Assembly: GCA_020002185.1 (NCBI GenBank)
Contig: CM034537.1
Location: 13,547,905 to 13,611,904, forward strand
Origin: Paraescarpia echinospica
Lineage: Eukaryota; Annelida; Polychaeta; Sabellida; Siboglinidae
Length of the DNA: 64,000 nt
Direction of reading: 5' to 3'
Position numbers and translations under genes: made by a program
Part shown: positions 22,401 to 34,844 of the stretch, in pieces
How positions within the stretch are numbered: the stretch's first letter is position 1
Layout of the letters: each line of letters begins with the position of its first letter
Notes under the pieces: model-generated
What the model saw: the letters and a program-made list of their open reading frames with translations, nothing else
Told to the model about the DNA's origin: nothing
Database searches by the model: none

Positions 22401-22640
22401 AAAAAAATCTACACTCACAGCTTAAATGGGTTAGCAATCTTTGTTAAACATCATCACTTGCAAACTTATTTACCTGTATGTACATTACGAAATTGTTATA
22501 TTTGTCATTATGAGTGAACAACAAATATGAACAAGCTTTTATGTGTACCTCTTTGGATTAATAGCCAATCGTCCAAAATCATGTATAATGTCATGTTCTA
22601 AGATGTATCTGACTTATTCTGTTAACCGATTTATGCTACA
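19440..22640 (+). mobile_element. CR1/jockey-group LINE, nearly full-length ORF2, decayed
   Basis: The endonuclease region reads LESWLSDNDDL (about 19645) and IQIEGYHCIT. In 19704-20054 it reads GLVIYLNNKFKFNVI, ENMYRPQTDLNENY and DIIVVGDFNINLLK. The RT follows after many frame breaks: INIYLDLSKAFDTLSHKILL (21349-21408), ISTGVPQGS at about 21526, then IYINDF and MYADDTT at about 21620-21650. The C-terminal block (IKHEFAKQSIRYTLPHTI-like) is split by a TA tract at 22297-22315. It is the same family as 58070-60640. Dozens of stops make it an old copy. Left and right limits are approximate. Confidence 0.8.
20198..20374 (+). repeat. 88-bp tandem duplication inside LINE
   Basis: CATACTTTACCTTTCTAAAC starts at 20198 and again at 20286. 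The following 88 bp are repeated with a few mismatches, including CATAAAGAACTACCACCTAA in copy 2. It lies between the endonuclease and RT parts of the LINE. Confidence 0.85.
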
Positions 22641-22779
22641 ACTGTTTTTATACACCAGGAGTTGTCATCAAGATAACTGGTGGCTCCCGTTGGAGCGGCT
22701 TTTTTAGCCTGTAGTGGGAGTCTCCCTGACCCACACGTGATAATGTGTAATTTGTGTACCACGTGATTACTATATTTAA
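22641..22779. other. short spacer between LINEs
   Basis: Nothing recognised beyond a short GC-richer stretch (22660-22720). Confidence 0.4.
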
Positions 22780-23790
22780 TAATAATAATGATAATGATAA
22801 CAATGACAAATTTCTATAGCGCCTAAATCCCCAGGAATCTGAGCTCAGAGCCGCAACATACAAGACTCACTAGGCAAAATCGTTAACATGGAGAAGCAAG
22901 AGTCGTCATTACAGCAAATTGTGGGAATGCAATTTCAAATAAATTATTATGTCTTCATTTTTTTACGAAAAGTATCTATAGTCTCAGATGAGTTTAAAGC
23001 AATAGGGAGTTGATTCCAGATTCTGGGTGCAGCTACAGAAAAAGCACGTTTGCCAATATTAAGCTTGGTTTTCGGAACAAAAAAAGTCGTTGTGGAACAG
23101 ATGGTCTGAGATTCCTGGGGATATCGGAAAATGAAGGAGACTAAACAAATAGGATGGATGCTGCGTAGAAAGGTATGATATGTGATAGTGGCTAACTTAA
23201 CTTAAATTGTATTCGATATGCAACTGGAAGCCAATGTAACTGTTTAAGTAGGGGCAGAGATGGTGAGAAACGAGGTATTTTGGTACCACACGTGCTAACA
23301 ATTCTCTACACGTTGGAGTTTAGCTAAGTCCTTTTTAGCAATATCGTTTAGGAGTGAGTTGCAGTAGTCAAGGCGACTGCTAATTCGAAATACTGATATT
23401 GTTTTAGCAGTAAATAAAGACAAATGACGCCGAATTCGACGAAAATCACGTATATGGTAGAAACAGGATTTACATACTTGAGAAGTGTTCTGGTGAAAGC
23501 TGTCACTGTCAAAGGTAACACCTAGATTACGGACAGTATCTGATGGTGATGAATCACTACCAAGCAATTTAACTGGAAAGTAGTTAACAACCTGGTTTCG
23601 TTGTTGTTTTGTGCCAATAATAATTAGATCAGTTTTATGTGGATTTAGCTTTATTTTACTTGCTTCCATCCACAGCAAGATGTCAGTGAGACAGTCATTT
23701 AAAGTTAATAGATGTGCATCAGTTGGTGAAAGTGATATATACACCTGTGTGTCGTCAGCATACAAGTGATGATGTATATTTATGCTTTTA
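22780..23790 (-). mobile_element. L2-like LINE, 3' third, minus strand
   Basis: The 3' end is at 22780: (TAA)n/(TGA)n followed by TTCTATAGCGCCTAAATCCC, as in other L2-group elements. The minus-strand frame 23765-23295 begins at the RT catalytic box MYADDTQVYISL, continues WMEASKIKLNPHKTDLIIIG and VRNLGVTFDSD, and ends HIRDFRRIRRHLSLFTAKTI ... SRLDYCNSLL. It is 5'-truncated just upstream of YADD. Same group as the copy at 31085-32720. The 156-codon frame is intact, so this insertion is fairly young, but it is dead because only the C-terminal part remains. Confidence 0.85.
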
Positions 23791-23834
23791 CATACTCACT
23801 TATTGAGTGATATGTATTTGGGTCTGTCTGTAGA

Positions 23835-23835
<1 letters not shown>

Positions 23836-23867
<32 letters not shown>
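23836..23867. repeat. (TCTG)n microsatellite
   Basis: About eight TCTG units between the L2-like LINE and the second GATTCC block. Confidence 0.95.
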
Positions 23868-23868
<1 letters not shown>

Positions 23869-24012
23869 ATTCCGATTGCAAAGCAATTCCGATTCCGCTG
23901 CTTTCACATAAACCGATTCCGATTCCAATTCCCATTCCACCCCAACAGATCAGATTCCGATTCCAATTCGACTACTTTCATTTTGATCGATTCCGATTCC
24001 AGAATTCCTGGT
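23868..24012 (+). repeat. degenerate GATTCC hexamer array, second block
   Basis: ATTCCGATTGC, CAATTCCGATTCCG, CCGATTCCGATTCCAATTCC and CGATTCCGATTCCAG words in one strand orientation, matching the array at 18443-18596. Confidence 0.75.
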
Positions 24013-25507
24013 TTAAATAGTATATATTCGAAACCGTTATTCTTGTAAATTATTGGCATAATATTATAGTATTGATTTTAGTAGCAAATGGTTTGTTATA
24101 TTAACTCGTTTAGATGCATAAGCTTAACGATGCTTTTTGTTTAATTTTAAAGAAACCGATAATCTTAACAACGCGTATCGAGTTGGCGCTGTAGCGGAAA
24201 ATCCTGCCGCTGAAAAATACTGCCGCACCGACCCTTAATGCGCATGACCGGAAGTACAGTTTTTCGCGGGGAGACGTCAGGGCTTGTTATATGTTAGTAA
24301 GGGGCTATACGTACACAGACTAATTTATTTTACGAACAGGTAGCCAGGGCCCTACGTATACGTACGTTCATCCAGATTATATTATTTAGAGTTAAATTTG
24401 GACTGATATTGACTAGGACAGTCGCGAAATTCATTATTTGTAAATGTTGCTATACTATTTTCTTAATACATTGTAGCGTATTAAGGAAGACTGGGGATTG
24501 TTTAATTGTTTTCTCTTTGTAATACCATTTTCATAACTTTTGTTGTTCCTAAGTTTAACTTTAGTATATCATGTAGGCCCTATATATATGATGTTGTCGT
24601 TTTATTCAAAATATGATACATGGGTCGTTCAAAAGGTGTATCTCCTAAAGTAACCTATCCCAACCATGTACATATATATATATATATATATATAAACAAT
24701 AAATGCCTTCATCAGTTGTAGCATCATTCGTTTCATTGTGTGACAACACACAATACATTAAACACCACAGTTATACCTCTCAAGTATCACAATTATTATG
24801 AATTTATGTGTGACATAATGCATTATTATATAATTTCACACTGCTCTCTTGAGTAACAGAGGCATGGATATGACAATTATTTAACAAGATTTGCATGTAG
24901 AATCAAAACCGTTATCATTATATGATACACGATGGCCTTTTTATTTCAGATATTGTTCGCAATTACATGCTGATCTGTGTCTGGGAATGTACCAAAGCCA
25001 CAGAGTCGTCTGAGTATGACACCCATCACTTGCCTGCATACGTAAACATTTAATCTGGCCGATTATATATCTGATATCTACATTGAACAGTGTCCACTCA
25101 ACATGACACAAACATTACTTATAGACATCGGAGAACACAACGTTATTTTACAAGATACTGAAATATGAACCTTGCTGTACATATGTTGTAGCCTACTGAC
25201 ATTAAATTATGAGACAATCAACTTCCAATATTGCAAAAGACTGTGTTATGAGCAGAGCATACTTCTTCATGGCTTGACTCCCTTGACTTCCTTGACTTTG
25301 GCGCATTTGGATTCAGCGACGGCATATTGTGAACAATTTATATAAACATTACTTCATCAAGTTCATGTTAAAATGCAGAACATTGCATATTGAAGCAGTG
25401 ACAATTGATTACCTGTCTGTACAGAGCCTGCAGTATTCAGCCAACCTGTCATGACACAGTCACACATAGACACAGTGAAATAGGAGTATGAATATGGTAT
25501 TTCATTG
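24013..25507. other. unassigned AT-rich stretch
   Basis: About 1.5 kb without a recognisable gene or RNA. A (TA)n tract lies at about 24669-24693. Around 24190-24270 is a GC-richer stretch with a CTGCCGCTGAAAAATACTGC repeat-like phrase. Confidence 0.5.
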
Positions 25508-26060
25508 TCATGTATTGATCTGTTGAGTTTGTATTCTATTTAGCCAATATTAACTTATTAATACAGTAATTGTTAATGCTATATGAATGGTTAATGTTTA
25601 TTTATTATAATGTTTAATGTGGTTGTAAACATTGCATAAATTATATAACTGTCTTCATAATTATGGACATTCCAGCCGTTTATCGAAATGTAGCGGTCAG
25701 TCGTTAGCCTGCTGGAAATGATTGGTTAATGTATATTTATTACCATAATTAATGTGGTTTACTGCTTTCATAAATTATACAAACATCTTCATAATCATGG
25801 ACATTATGGCCTTTTACTGAAATGTGTCGGTCTGTCGAGGTTGCGCACTAATTAGCCAATATTGACTAATCAATAAAATTATTAAATGATTTGTTAATGT
25901 ATATTTATTACCATTATTAATGTGGTTATACACATTGCATAATATGTATAAATATTTTCATAATCATGGGCATTGTGGCCTTTAACTGGAACGTGTTGTG
26001 TCTGTTGAGTTTGCATGCTACATTACTAAAATTAACTAATTAATTTCGTTATAATTAGTA
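25508..26060 (+). repeat. diverged tandem array, three to four units of about 135-175 bp
   Basis: A unit with GGTTAATGTWTATTTATTA, then TTAATGTGGTT, CATAAATTAT, CTTCATAATYATGGACATT and a TCGGTCTGTCGAG-like end is seen starting near 25588, 25723 and 25898. A partial unit with only the TTTGTATTCTATTTAGCCAA side is near 25520, and another partial near 26010. The second unit starts 135 bp after the first and the third 175 bp after the second, because one linker (TAGCCAATATTGACTAATC) is missing in the first unit. Satellite-like, non-coding. Confidence 0.7.
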
Positions 26061-27419
26061 CTAAAAATATTAAATGTTGTAAATTTATTACTTTAGTCAT
26101 TCAATGTGTTTGAAAACCCTGAAAACAGTATTATTATATATAAAAAAGTTGACATTTTAAAGCAAATATTTATCCACAGAAAACACAAAAATGAGTTCAT
26201 TTTGCCATTGTGAGAGATACACAAAATTATGCTGATCGCAATAACTTTTGATCTATTAAATAAACAGTTATGTGACCCATAAGCTATTACCTTTAATTTA
26301 AGCCCATTCCCAAATGTTCTAGCATGATATTTAATTTTTTTCAAAAGTGCCTACTTTGTTCACTACATGTACCTACCCAAATATAACATGTAATAAAAAA
26401 TAGGTGCTGTAATAACGAAGATTAGACCAAATTACATACAAATCAATATATATATATATATACGGTGGAACTGCCAACATTATTTAAATACGCGTACTTA
26501 CCATGTGCTCACCATAACAACATCGATTGACAGTGTCAACAACACTGTCAACAGCCATGTGATTTGATTCATTGGCAGTGTCCCGGCGCCTGACACTTTT
26601 TCGGCGTTGTTGATAATTCCATTGATCGTTGTTGCTATTAAACTCCATTAGTCTGACACTGGCACATCACTTCACCTCGCTGATTCATTGGGATAGTGAA
26701 ACATGCGTCTGAATGGTGACTGTTGCCTCAAATACGTAACATTTTAACCGTTTCCCTACCTATTTACATGGGCGCCACAACGCGGTTAGCACTTCGACGC
26801 CAGACGGCGCTACGCACGTAAAAATCAACGGCCGCCCCGGCCGCCCCATTGTTACTGCATACAGTGACTATGCTTGGTATCTAATTGCTTTGAGTATACA
26901 TTTATAATGTATATATTACATAACGTCATTGTAACGTCGATGGCAAGACGTTATAAAGACGTTGATTTCATGACACGAATCGAGTTGGTTGTGCTATCAA
27001 CTTGATTGCGACGTTGTACGAACGCCACATTTATACATTCTTTGCGGAATAGAATAACCAGAACTGCTGACGGAAGAAAATGACCGGACGCCTTGAATTC
27101 GTGGTCTCTCCTTCTGTTACGTTTATGTTGTGGACATATTTACGAAGCTACGACCAATCCTGCTCTGTAGATTCATTTTTATCAGCATGGCCTGTACGTC
27201 GGTGTGTATGCTACCCCTCCACGAACCAAATGTCCTTTATGGATGTGCAAAAAGGGTTAGATTTAGAGGTAGTTTGAATGTTAATATTACTATTAGGGTG
27301 AGGTAGAAGTTACTTTTGACAAGGCTAACATCAGGTTTTTACATCCATTTTTAAGTGAAGCAATTAGCCATCACCATGTTTGTTATCAATAATGTTCGTT
27401 TAATATTTAAACCCATCCC
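26061..27419. other. unassigned stretch with small GC-rich block
   Basis: The AT-rich left half contains a TA tract at 26446-26461. From about 26520 to 27060 the sequence is less AT-rich and contains GGCCGCCCC twice in tandem (26830-26847). No gene recognised; a 65-codon frame at 27080-27277 has no motif. Confidence 0.5.
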
Positions 27420-30400
27420 TGGTGCTTGTGCATTGTCGTGTTCTGTCGATCCCAGGAGCAATGCTCCTGGCAGGTTCAACCAAGCCGGACAGATCATGGG
27501 GAAGGGGCCAGACAAAACAAACAGCCTGGTGCTCTAGGTTGGGGGTTTAGCAGAGTGCCAACAACCCGGTCTTGTAAAAGAAAATTATTGTTTCGGAAAC
27601 AGCAACGAAGATAACTTTCACAACTATGCATGGCGGCCTTCCAGAATCAACGACTCGTATGGCTGCCTGTCGTGAAAGTCAAAAGGAAGCCACAGACACG
27701 AGTACTGGAGTGCTGAGAGCAAAACGAAGACCAGGATAGGAATTTGGAATGTGAGGACCATATATGAAACTGGAAAAGTGGCGCAGATAACCACAGATAT
27801 ACGACGGAGTGAACGAAAGCAGGTGGACCAGTTCGGGAAGACTGACAACAGCAACAGCAGAGACGGTACTGTACTCTGGACGAGACGACAACCAGCATCG
27901 CGAAGGTGTAGCAGGTCTCCTGAAGAAAAGGGTGGAAAGGTCACTGCTGGAATGGAAACCTGTCAGCAGTCCTCTGATGAGAGTTGGATTGAAGGGGAGG
28001 CATGGAAACATTACCCTCCTCCAGTGATACACACCGACCAATGACGGAGAAGATGAGGACAGGTCACCACGCCATGACGTCACCATTTTCATGGGAGACC
28101 TGAATGCAAAAGTTGGAAGTGACAACACCCACAGCTACAAGGTCATGGGAAGGAACGGATGTGGCAGCATGAACAACAATGGTGAAAGACTGGTGAACTT
28201 TTGTGGCATGCACAATCTTATCATTGGAGTGACCCTTTTCCAACACCCGGACATCAACAAACTGACTTGGTACTCACCAAACAGAAGGGACCGTAATCAG
28301 ATAGACCATCTCATGATCAATGGCAAGTGGCGCCTCTCTTTATTAGACGTGATAGTGAAGCGAGGGACATATGTCGGAAGTGACCATCTGGTCACAGCTT
28401 ATATCAATCTAAAACTGAAAAGTTCACGAACAATGAGTAACATAATGTTATGATGTTGAAAGGTTTAGGGACCCAGCAGTGAAGAAAAGCTTGATTCTTG
28501 ATGTGAAAAATAGATTTCGAGTTCTGAGCGGCCTTGAAGAAGAAAACGACTCCACAGAAGACATCGACACAACCTGGAGCCAGATAGCCTCCATCTACAC
28601 CAAGATCAGCGAAGTCAGCCTAGGACACAGGCAGAGAAAGAGAAGAGACTGGATAACATAAACAGCATTGGAAGCAATCAACAACAGAAGAGTAACAAAG
28701 ACTAAAATCAGATCAGAAAGACTAAAAGAAAGATACCAAGAGCAATATAGAGAAGAACGTCGGGAGGTCAAAAGACGTGTGCGAGCAGACAGGCGAGCTT
28801 ACATAGAAGACCTGGCAAAACGGGCGGAAGAAGCGGCTGAGTGAAATGAACAAGGAACCGTGTACAAAATAACCAAGATCATTAGCGGGAAATGTTGTAC
28901 CACTTCAAATACCCAAATTAAAGACAAGCAAGGAAATCACCTCACAACAGAGAAGGAGCAAGGAACTCGATGGACAGAACACTTTAGTGAAGTACTAAAC
29001 AGGCCACCACCAGAAAAGGAAGCTATTATAGAAGAAGCAGAAGCAGATCTGGAGATAAAAACAGATGCTACCCAGAGAGCATAAATCATTGCAGCCATCA
29101 GGACATTAAAGAATGGGAAGACACCTGGGCATGATAACCTCAATGCTGAACTGTTCAAAGCAGACCCCGAGCTTGCAGCTAAGTTCCTGGAACCCTTGTT
29201 CACAGTCATCTGGGAACGGGAGCAGGTACCAACAGAATGGACCAAGGGAGTGATCGTCAAGATATCTAAGAAGGGGCCCTTATCGACTGTAACATATGGC
29301 GACGGATCACTCTTCTGTCAGTACCAAGCACGATCCTATGCAAGATCATCGTGCAGTGGATCACAGAGGCTATAGATGCAACACTACGGAAGGACCAGGT
29401 TGGGTTTCGCAGAGGAAGGGGATGTCCTGACTAGATTTTTACGCTGAGGAACATCATCGAGCAGTGTTCCGAGTGGCAAAAACAAGTGTGACATAAACCT
29501 CATAGATTTTGAGAAAGCCTTTGTTAGCATCCACATAGACTTCCTCTGACGCATTCTCAGATCATACGGAATACCACAACGCATCGACAACATCATCAAA
29601 GCTTTCTACATTGTTGTTGAAACCAGCGATCTTTACTTTGAGGTTAAGACAGGTGTGAGACAGGGTTGTGTTATGTCAGTTGTCTTTTTCAATGTTGTTA
29701 TCGACTGGATGATGCGACGAGTGACAGAAGATGTACCAAGAGGGCTTCGCTGGACTCCCATTTCTGCACTAGAGGATCTGGACTTTGCCGATGACCTTGC
29801 TCTCCTGTCCCACACTCATCCCACACTCACAAACACATCATGGAGAAGACAACCCGCCTTAGCAAATTTGGCCGTCAGGTTAGTTTGCGAATCAGCCAGA
29901 AGAAGATGAAAGTCATGACCCTGAATGTTAACATGCCAGCCTCAAGATGGACAACACGGACCTTTTCAGCGCTGAAACATTCATTTACATTGGGAGTGTC
30001 ATTAGCCAAGATGGAGGAGCTGGCATAGACATCTGCAACAGACTAAACAAGGCACGGAATGCCTTCATGAGCCTTCATGAGGCGATCAGCACAGTACAGC
30101 ACAAGAACAAAACTCATAATGTTCGAGAGTTGCGTGCTGTCAACATTGGGGCGGAGTGCTGGAGAATGGCGGAGCAAGACATATCAAGACTGTCTACCTT
30201 CCACACGACCTGCCTTAGAAAAATCCCCAGAATGTTCTGGCCAAGAACCATATCCAACCAGGAGTTGCTTGCCAAATGCCAGCAAGAGAACATGCCCACC
30301 GTCATTCAAAGAAGACGCTAGAGGTGGATTGAACATGTTCTTCGCACGGATGCAGGCGACATCATAAAAACAGCCATCTGTTGGACCTCAGAATGGAAGC

Positions 30401-30520
30401 GAAAACGTGGCCGCCCAAAACAACATGAAGGAGAACAGTGGAAGTGGAGTGGCCGGAGACGGACAGAGGTGGAGGAACTTCGTCGCTGCCTTAAACGCCA
30501 GGGGGCGTAACGGGTAGTAA
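27420..30520 (+). mobile_element. RTE-like LINE, nearly full length, broken
   Basis: The 5' untranslated part starts near 27420 with a CCAGGAGCAATGCTCCTGG hairpin (about 27452) and GGTTGGGGGTT, common leader features of this family. The ORF starts near 27720: RIGIWNVRTIYETGKVAQI, MGDLNAKVGSDN, HNLIIGVTLF, TWYSPNRRDRNQIDH (endonuclease), then a basic coiled region with ERLKERYQEQYREERREVKR, AIRTLKNGKTPGHDNLNAEL, INLIDFEKAFVSIH, KTGVRQGCVMSV and ALEDLDFADDLALLSHTH (catalytic FADD at about 29780-29800). It ends with FIYIGSVISQDGGAGIDI, RSLSTFHTTCLRKI-like blocks and VAALNARGRNG just before the stop at 30512, in a frame different from that of the preceding residues. About ten frame breaks are present. 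At 3.1 kb it is the most complete RTE copy here. Confidence 0.85.
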
Positions 30521-31084
30521 GTAATATTTAAACAGAAATGGGGTCGAACAATGTTAATGTTCTGCACGTAAGACCAAGTTCTAATCGATGTGTTGCCTCT
30601 ATGAAAGTCTCTGCCTCATTATCTGCGAGAATTTCACCCTCCGTGTAATTACTGCTCGAACAACAGGCAGCAGTTCGCGAAATACCACTAATGCTTGAGT
30701 AATCGTGTAAACACATAAGTGAACTGGGGCAACGTGGTGTTAGGTGTGCACGGAATTGTTCAGACCTCGAATGACAGCAAGAGTATTCATCCATGGAGCC
30801 GCGCGATTGAGAATCCGACGTTTTACCTTCCATTCTATTGCGTCCCGAATTTATTTATGATATTTCGTGAATACTTTCTTTATAAGTAAGTTATATTTCA
30901 AAACCGCAATATCACGCTCCTGGATTATGTAGACATCAGCTGAACATAGGGCGTATTGGGTAGAGCAGCGGATCTCGCAAACAGATTTGAATACGTTTCC
31001 AATTACGACTTGTAGCCAGTGTTACGTCTTGCATGTACATACGCGTCGGAACGTGGTGAAAATTGGGGGATGAGATTCATTAAA
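30521..31084. other. unassigned spacer
   Basis: No gene or repeat recognised. A minus-strand 101-codon frame (30528-30833) lacks motifs and is probably chance. Confidence 0.5.
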
Positions 31085-32720
31085 ATAATAATAATAAATA
31101 ACTTTTTACGCGCCAATATCCTCAGACAATCCGAGCTCAGTGGCGCACCAAAACCAAAGGATTAAGCATTCTCGTACTCGTGTGATAGGCGAAAGTCGTC
31201 AACAAATGGATGGATGTGCTAGGAAGCTAGGGAGGATAGGCGATATTGAAAAGACAGGTTTTGAGGTGATGACGAAATGTAACAATATTTTCTGCTGATT
31301 TAACATTAACGGGAAGCGAATTTCATATAGTTGGCGCGGCAACTGAAAAAGCTCCAGTTCCAGCCTTTGTCTTAACTCTGGGAACAGATAGCAATTTCGA
31401 AGTAGACGATCGAAGTTGTCTGGCTTGTCTAGCTGGTGTGAGCATTGAGTGTAAACAACTAGATTGTTTGGATGAAAGGGCTTGGTAGATGATTGTGCAG
31501 ATTGGACACGTTGTAGTTTTGCAATATCCTTGATAGCAATATTATAAAGGAGGGAATTACAATAATCTAATCTGCTGCTAACAAGAGCTTTTGCGATAGT
31601 CTTAGCGACAGAAAGCGACATATGTCGGCGAATGCGACGAAGATCACGGATATGATAAAAACAGCAACGGCACGTTTGGGATATGTGTTGTCTGAAATTG
31701 GAGCGCAATCAAAGGTCACTCCTAGATTCCGTACTGATGTTGCTGGTGTGATATTTTGACTCAGGATGCACGTTGGAAAAAAGACTTTAAGTTTACCTCG
31801 CTGCATTGGACTACCAATGATGAGGAATTCAGTGTTGTCTGCATTTAACTTTAATTTGCTATTGGTCAACCATGAGAAAACTTCTTGGAGACAATCGTTG
31901 AGTCGGTTTAGAGAGCGACGTGTATCGGGCGTGGCCAAGGAAATGTAGATATGTGTGTCATCTGCATAAAGGTGATGATCCAAGTTATGACTTTGGATTA
32001 CACAGCTGGGTGGCGTAGTGTAGAGAGTGAAAAGCAAAGGCCCAAGAACGGAACCCTGGGGAATGCCACATGAAGTGGAGAGTGAGGTTGAAAAGTAATT
32101 ATATATCTTTATACATTGATGTCTATTGGTTAGATATGAAGAAAACCAGGTCAGAGCTGTGCCATATATGCCATACCACAATGATAAACGTTTGACAAGA
32201 GTGTTGTGATCAATGGTATCAAAGGCAGCAGACAGATCAAGCAAGGTAAGTGCAGTTACTTTGCCTTTATCTTAGACGGCTTGCTACGACTTTCTCAAGT
32301 ATCTTAGAAATAAAGCTAAGATTATAAATTGGCGTATCATTTTTGAAATCATCTTTTGGCAGAGAAGTCTTCTTGAGAACAGGATTTACATGTGCGTGTT
32401 TAAAATCATCTGGGAATTTACCGAACTCAGTGATAAATTTATGATATTTGTTATTGTACCAAGTAAAGAGTCAAGACATGCTTTTAGTAGTATGGTTGGT
32501 AATGGATCGAGATCGCATGACTTATTTGGGGAGGACATTATTATTTTCCTCACTTCATCAACCCTCCAACTGCACCCGCCTAGAGGTTCACCAACAAACT
32601 TCACCTGCACTCTTTTTCAAAATATTGGGGCTACGTTTCCGGTCTTGCCCCTCTCAACAAAACATTTCGTGCTTAGATCCCCAAATCCCCATAGCTTCTG
32701 ACTTAGACATGCGAAATTTA
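31085..32720 (-). mobile_element. L2-like LINE, RT and 3' end, minus strand
   Basis: The 3' end at 31085 has (TAA)n and TTTTTACGCGCCAATATCCTC. The minus-strand frames 32610-32386, 32244-31567 and 31708-31199 give, in order, VDEVRKIIMSSPNKSCDLDP, the TILLKACLDSLLG block, MLDLSAAFDTIDHNTLVKRL, STSCGIPQGSVLGPLLFTLY and LYADDTHIYISL (catalytic box near 31960). Then follow KLKLNADNTEFLIIG, VRNLGVTFD and, after a frameshift near 31690, HIRDLRRIRRHMSLSVAKTI with SRLDYCNSLLYN. A gap of frame near 32250-32386 holds further decayed RT. The endonuclease is missing, as expected for a 5'-truncated copy. Related to 22780-23790 but clearly diverged from it. Confidence 0.88.
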
Positions 32721-33949
32721 AATCATCGGCAGTGACCACCTCAATACAAGCATATATTTCGGCTTGGCATTCCTATTCTGAAAAATGCTGACTATTTGCA
32801 TGATGCCTCAAGATACCATCACACATTAGTGATCACAATAAACATATATTAAATGGTCAGTCAATAGACGCAACAGAATTAAGGAAATGAATGGAAAAGT
32901 AGAAAATTGTGATAACTGCAAAATCGTGTCACCCCCTTGCGGATAGCGTAAACACCATGCAACCTAGTAACAATGTAAGCTTGTTGGCAAAGAGGAAGTC
33001 CTAGTTATGTGGAAATAGAATATAACTCACACGGGGAAGTTTGCACGGTTATGCTATAAGAGAAACTGTGACCAGGCACTCGGCGGAGTAGCATGATCAG
33101 AACTACTGGCTGGAAGCAAAGAGACCGTAGTAAGTTTTGAAAACAACGACCATAGCGCCCCGACCCAGAGGCACGCTGAGCGGTTTTTCGTTCGGGAATC
33201 CTTTTTTTCTACTACATAATAGTAAACATGAAGACACTTAACCAAGACTCGCTATAAAGTAGTCGACATATTTTAAACAAATAATCATAATGTAAGTCTC
33301 CATTATTCCTCAATATTTCTTGTATTATTCAGTGAATACAAGAGGTCTTCATGTAACTGCTCTGCTTTATTCGCAATGTTTTTCACCAAAACACAAATAG
33401 TCTCAGCAGGTTAGGCCCAGCTGTGTTGTAATATATACATCCAAAGTTGATGCAGGATTCCATTTATTTCCGAATGTTTCCATATATCGTATTAATTTTG
33501 TATGACTGTTTGGGCTACTAATATGCTAATTTGGAGATAATATATGTACATGTCATCTCAGATGCCGTGGTCCACTTGCCTCTTTTTTTTATTCGCGTCC
33601 TTGGAACTTTGGCCTTTGCTCTGCAAATTTGCGGTGCATTTAAAGCAAAACAAAGGTAGTCATTTGTAACTTACATAATATTTTAACTGTGATATAATGG
33701 TGGTAGTCGGCTTGTTGCTCCATGTGTGGCTATGAGCTTGTAAAGTAATAATATGAAAGTTTAGACAAACTTGGTAGATACATGCATGTAGAGGTACACG
33801 TATTGTCACTTTAGAAGATTCAACAGATTGTGTGTGGCAAGAAGGAGCTGCTTATAATTATGTTCTATGTTGTGAAAGGAAATTATGATTGTTTGTTCAT
33901 ATTATAGACGGGTCAAACGATTAAGATTTACAGTTCCAAGTTCCACACA
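32721..33949. other. unassigned AT-rich stretch
   Basis: About 1.2 kb with no recognisable coding motif, RNA gene or repeat. Confidence 0.5.
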
Positions 33950-34335
33950 AAAAGCTTGTATTGAAGAAGCAAGAGTTTATGTGGGAGCTCAAACAGCAGT
34001 CAACTTTCGATATGCTAACTAATATTATATGTCCCCAGTCGTTGATTATGTTGATATGGAGAATGCTATAAAAGAAAGTGTAGATGCGTCTAGAGTAAGG
34101 CTAGGTGCTGTGTCAGTACAGTTCCATTATAAGAAGCTTCAATCGTCTTTTAGGGTAGTATGGCTCTGTCACCAATCAAGCGGCGGTACAAGAGTCAACT
34201 AGAATGTGAAGCGCTAGTATTTGTCTGCGCATGTGAATGTTTTCAGGTGCATATCCACAGTGCGCCAGACGAAGTGATCACAGATCACAAACCGTTAGTT
34301 ATGTTATACGGCAATTACTGCTCTAAGCAGCCATT
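33950..34335 (+). mobile_element. Ty3/gypsy LTR-retrotransposon remnant (RT end and RNase H start)
   Basis: Plus-strand fragments in several frames match the junction of reverse transcriptase and RNase H in Ty3/gypsy elements: a FDMLTN block near 34007, an ENAIKESVDAS block with RLGAV near 34060-34120, then RRYKSQLECEALVFVCACE (about 34177-34235) and TDHKPLVMLYG (about 34279-34311). Three frames are needed, so it is broken. No LTR, gag, integrase or envelope-like gene was seen nearby. Only this short piece remains. Confidence 0.75.
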
Positions 34336-34454
34336 TCCACGACGATGTCTTACCAATCAGTCATCGAGTACGGCATCGGTACGAAACTGTGTACAACAAG
34401 AACATTCAAACTATAAACGTATATACATATGTGAAGGCAATGAACACAACTTTA

Positions 34455-34830
34455 TTTTTGGACAGAAGAACAAACAACAGTATTCTGGATGAGGATGTCG
34501 AGCATCAAAGCAATCATCATGCAAAACAGTTGAGATTGACCGGTCATGTAATGCGCATATCTGACAGGAGAGCAAGCGTTTCATTCTGAGCTGATACATG
34601 GGAAGCGTTAATGCTATAAAGACCTCATCAAGTCCACATTAAAAAAATCAGACATTGACCCAAACATCTAGGAATTTCAGGTTTTTTGTATTAACTGGCG
34701 ATCGATCACTCAAAACAACACAAGGTCATTCAGAATATCAACGGTAGTAGTCAAAACGCGTGAAATGACACAATCGTACGCCACTTCAGCCGTTACAACA
34801 CCATCACAAAAAACGGTCACGCAGCCCACC
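34455..34830 (+). mobile_element. RTE-like LINE C-terminal remnant
   Basis: DRRTNNSILDEDVEHQSNHH then QLRLTGHVMRISDRR (34458-34575) is the characteristic end region of zinc-finger-type RTE LINEs (compare LRCIGHVIY at 17.77 kb). After it the frame is lost, but DTWEAL and LAIDHSK-like decayed blocks continue to about 34800. It abuts the gypsy remnant on the left and the palindrome on the right. Confidence 0.65.
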
Positions 34831-34844
34831 CATGCGGGAAAGAG

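Noticed and set aside
27744..28128. Minus-strand 149-codon frame as a gene
   Set aside because: It is the antisense shadow of the RTE LINE endonuclease region.
33950..34335. Complete LTR retrotransposon
   Set aside because: Only the RT/RNase H junction remains; no LTR, gag or integrase was seen around it.
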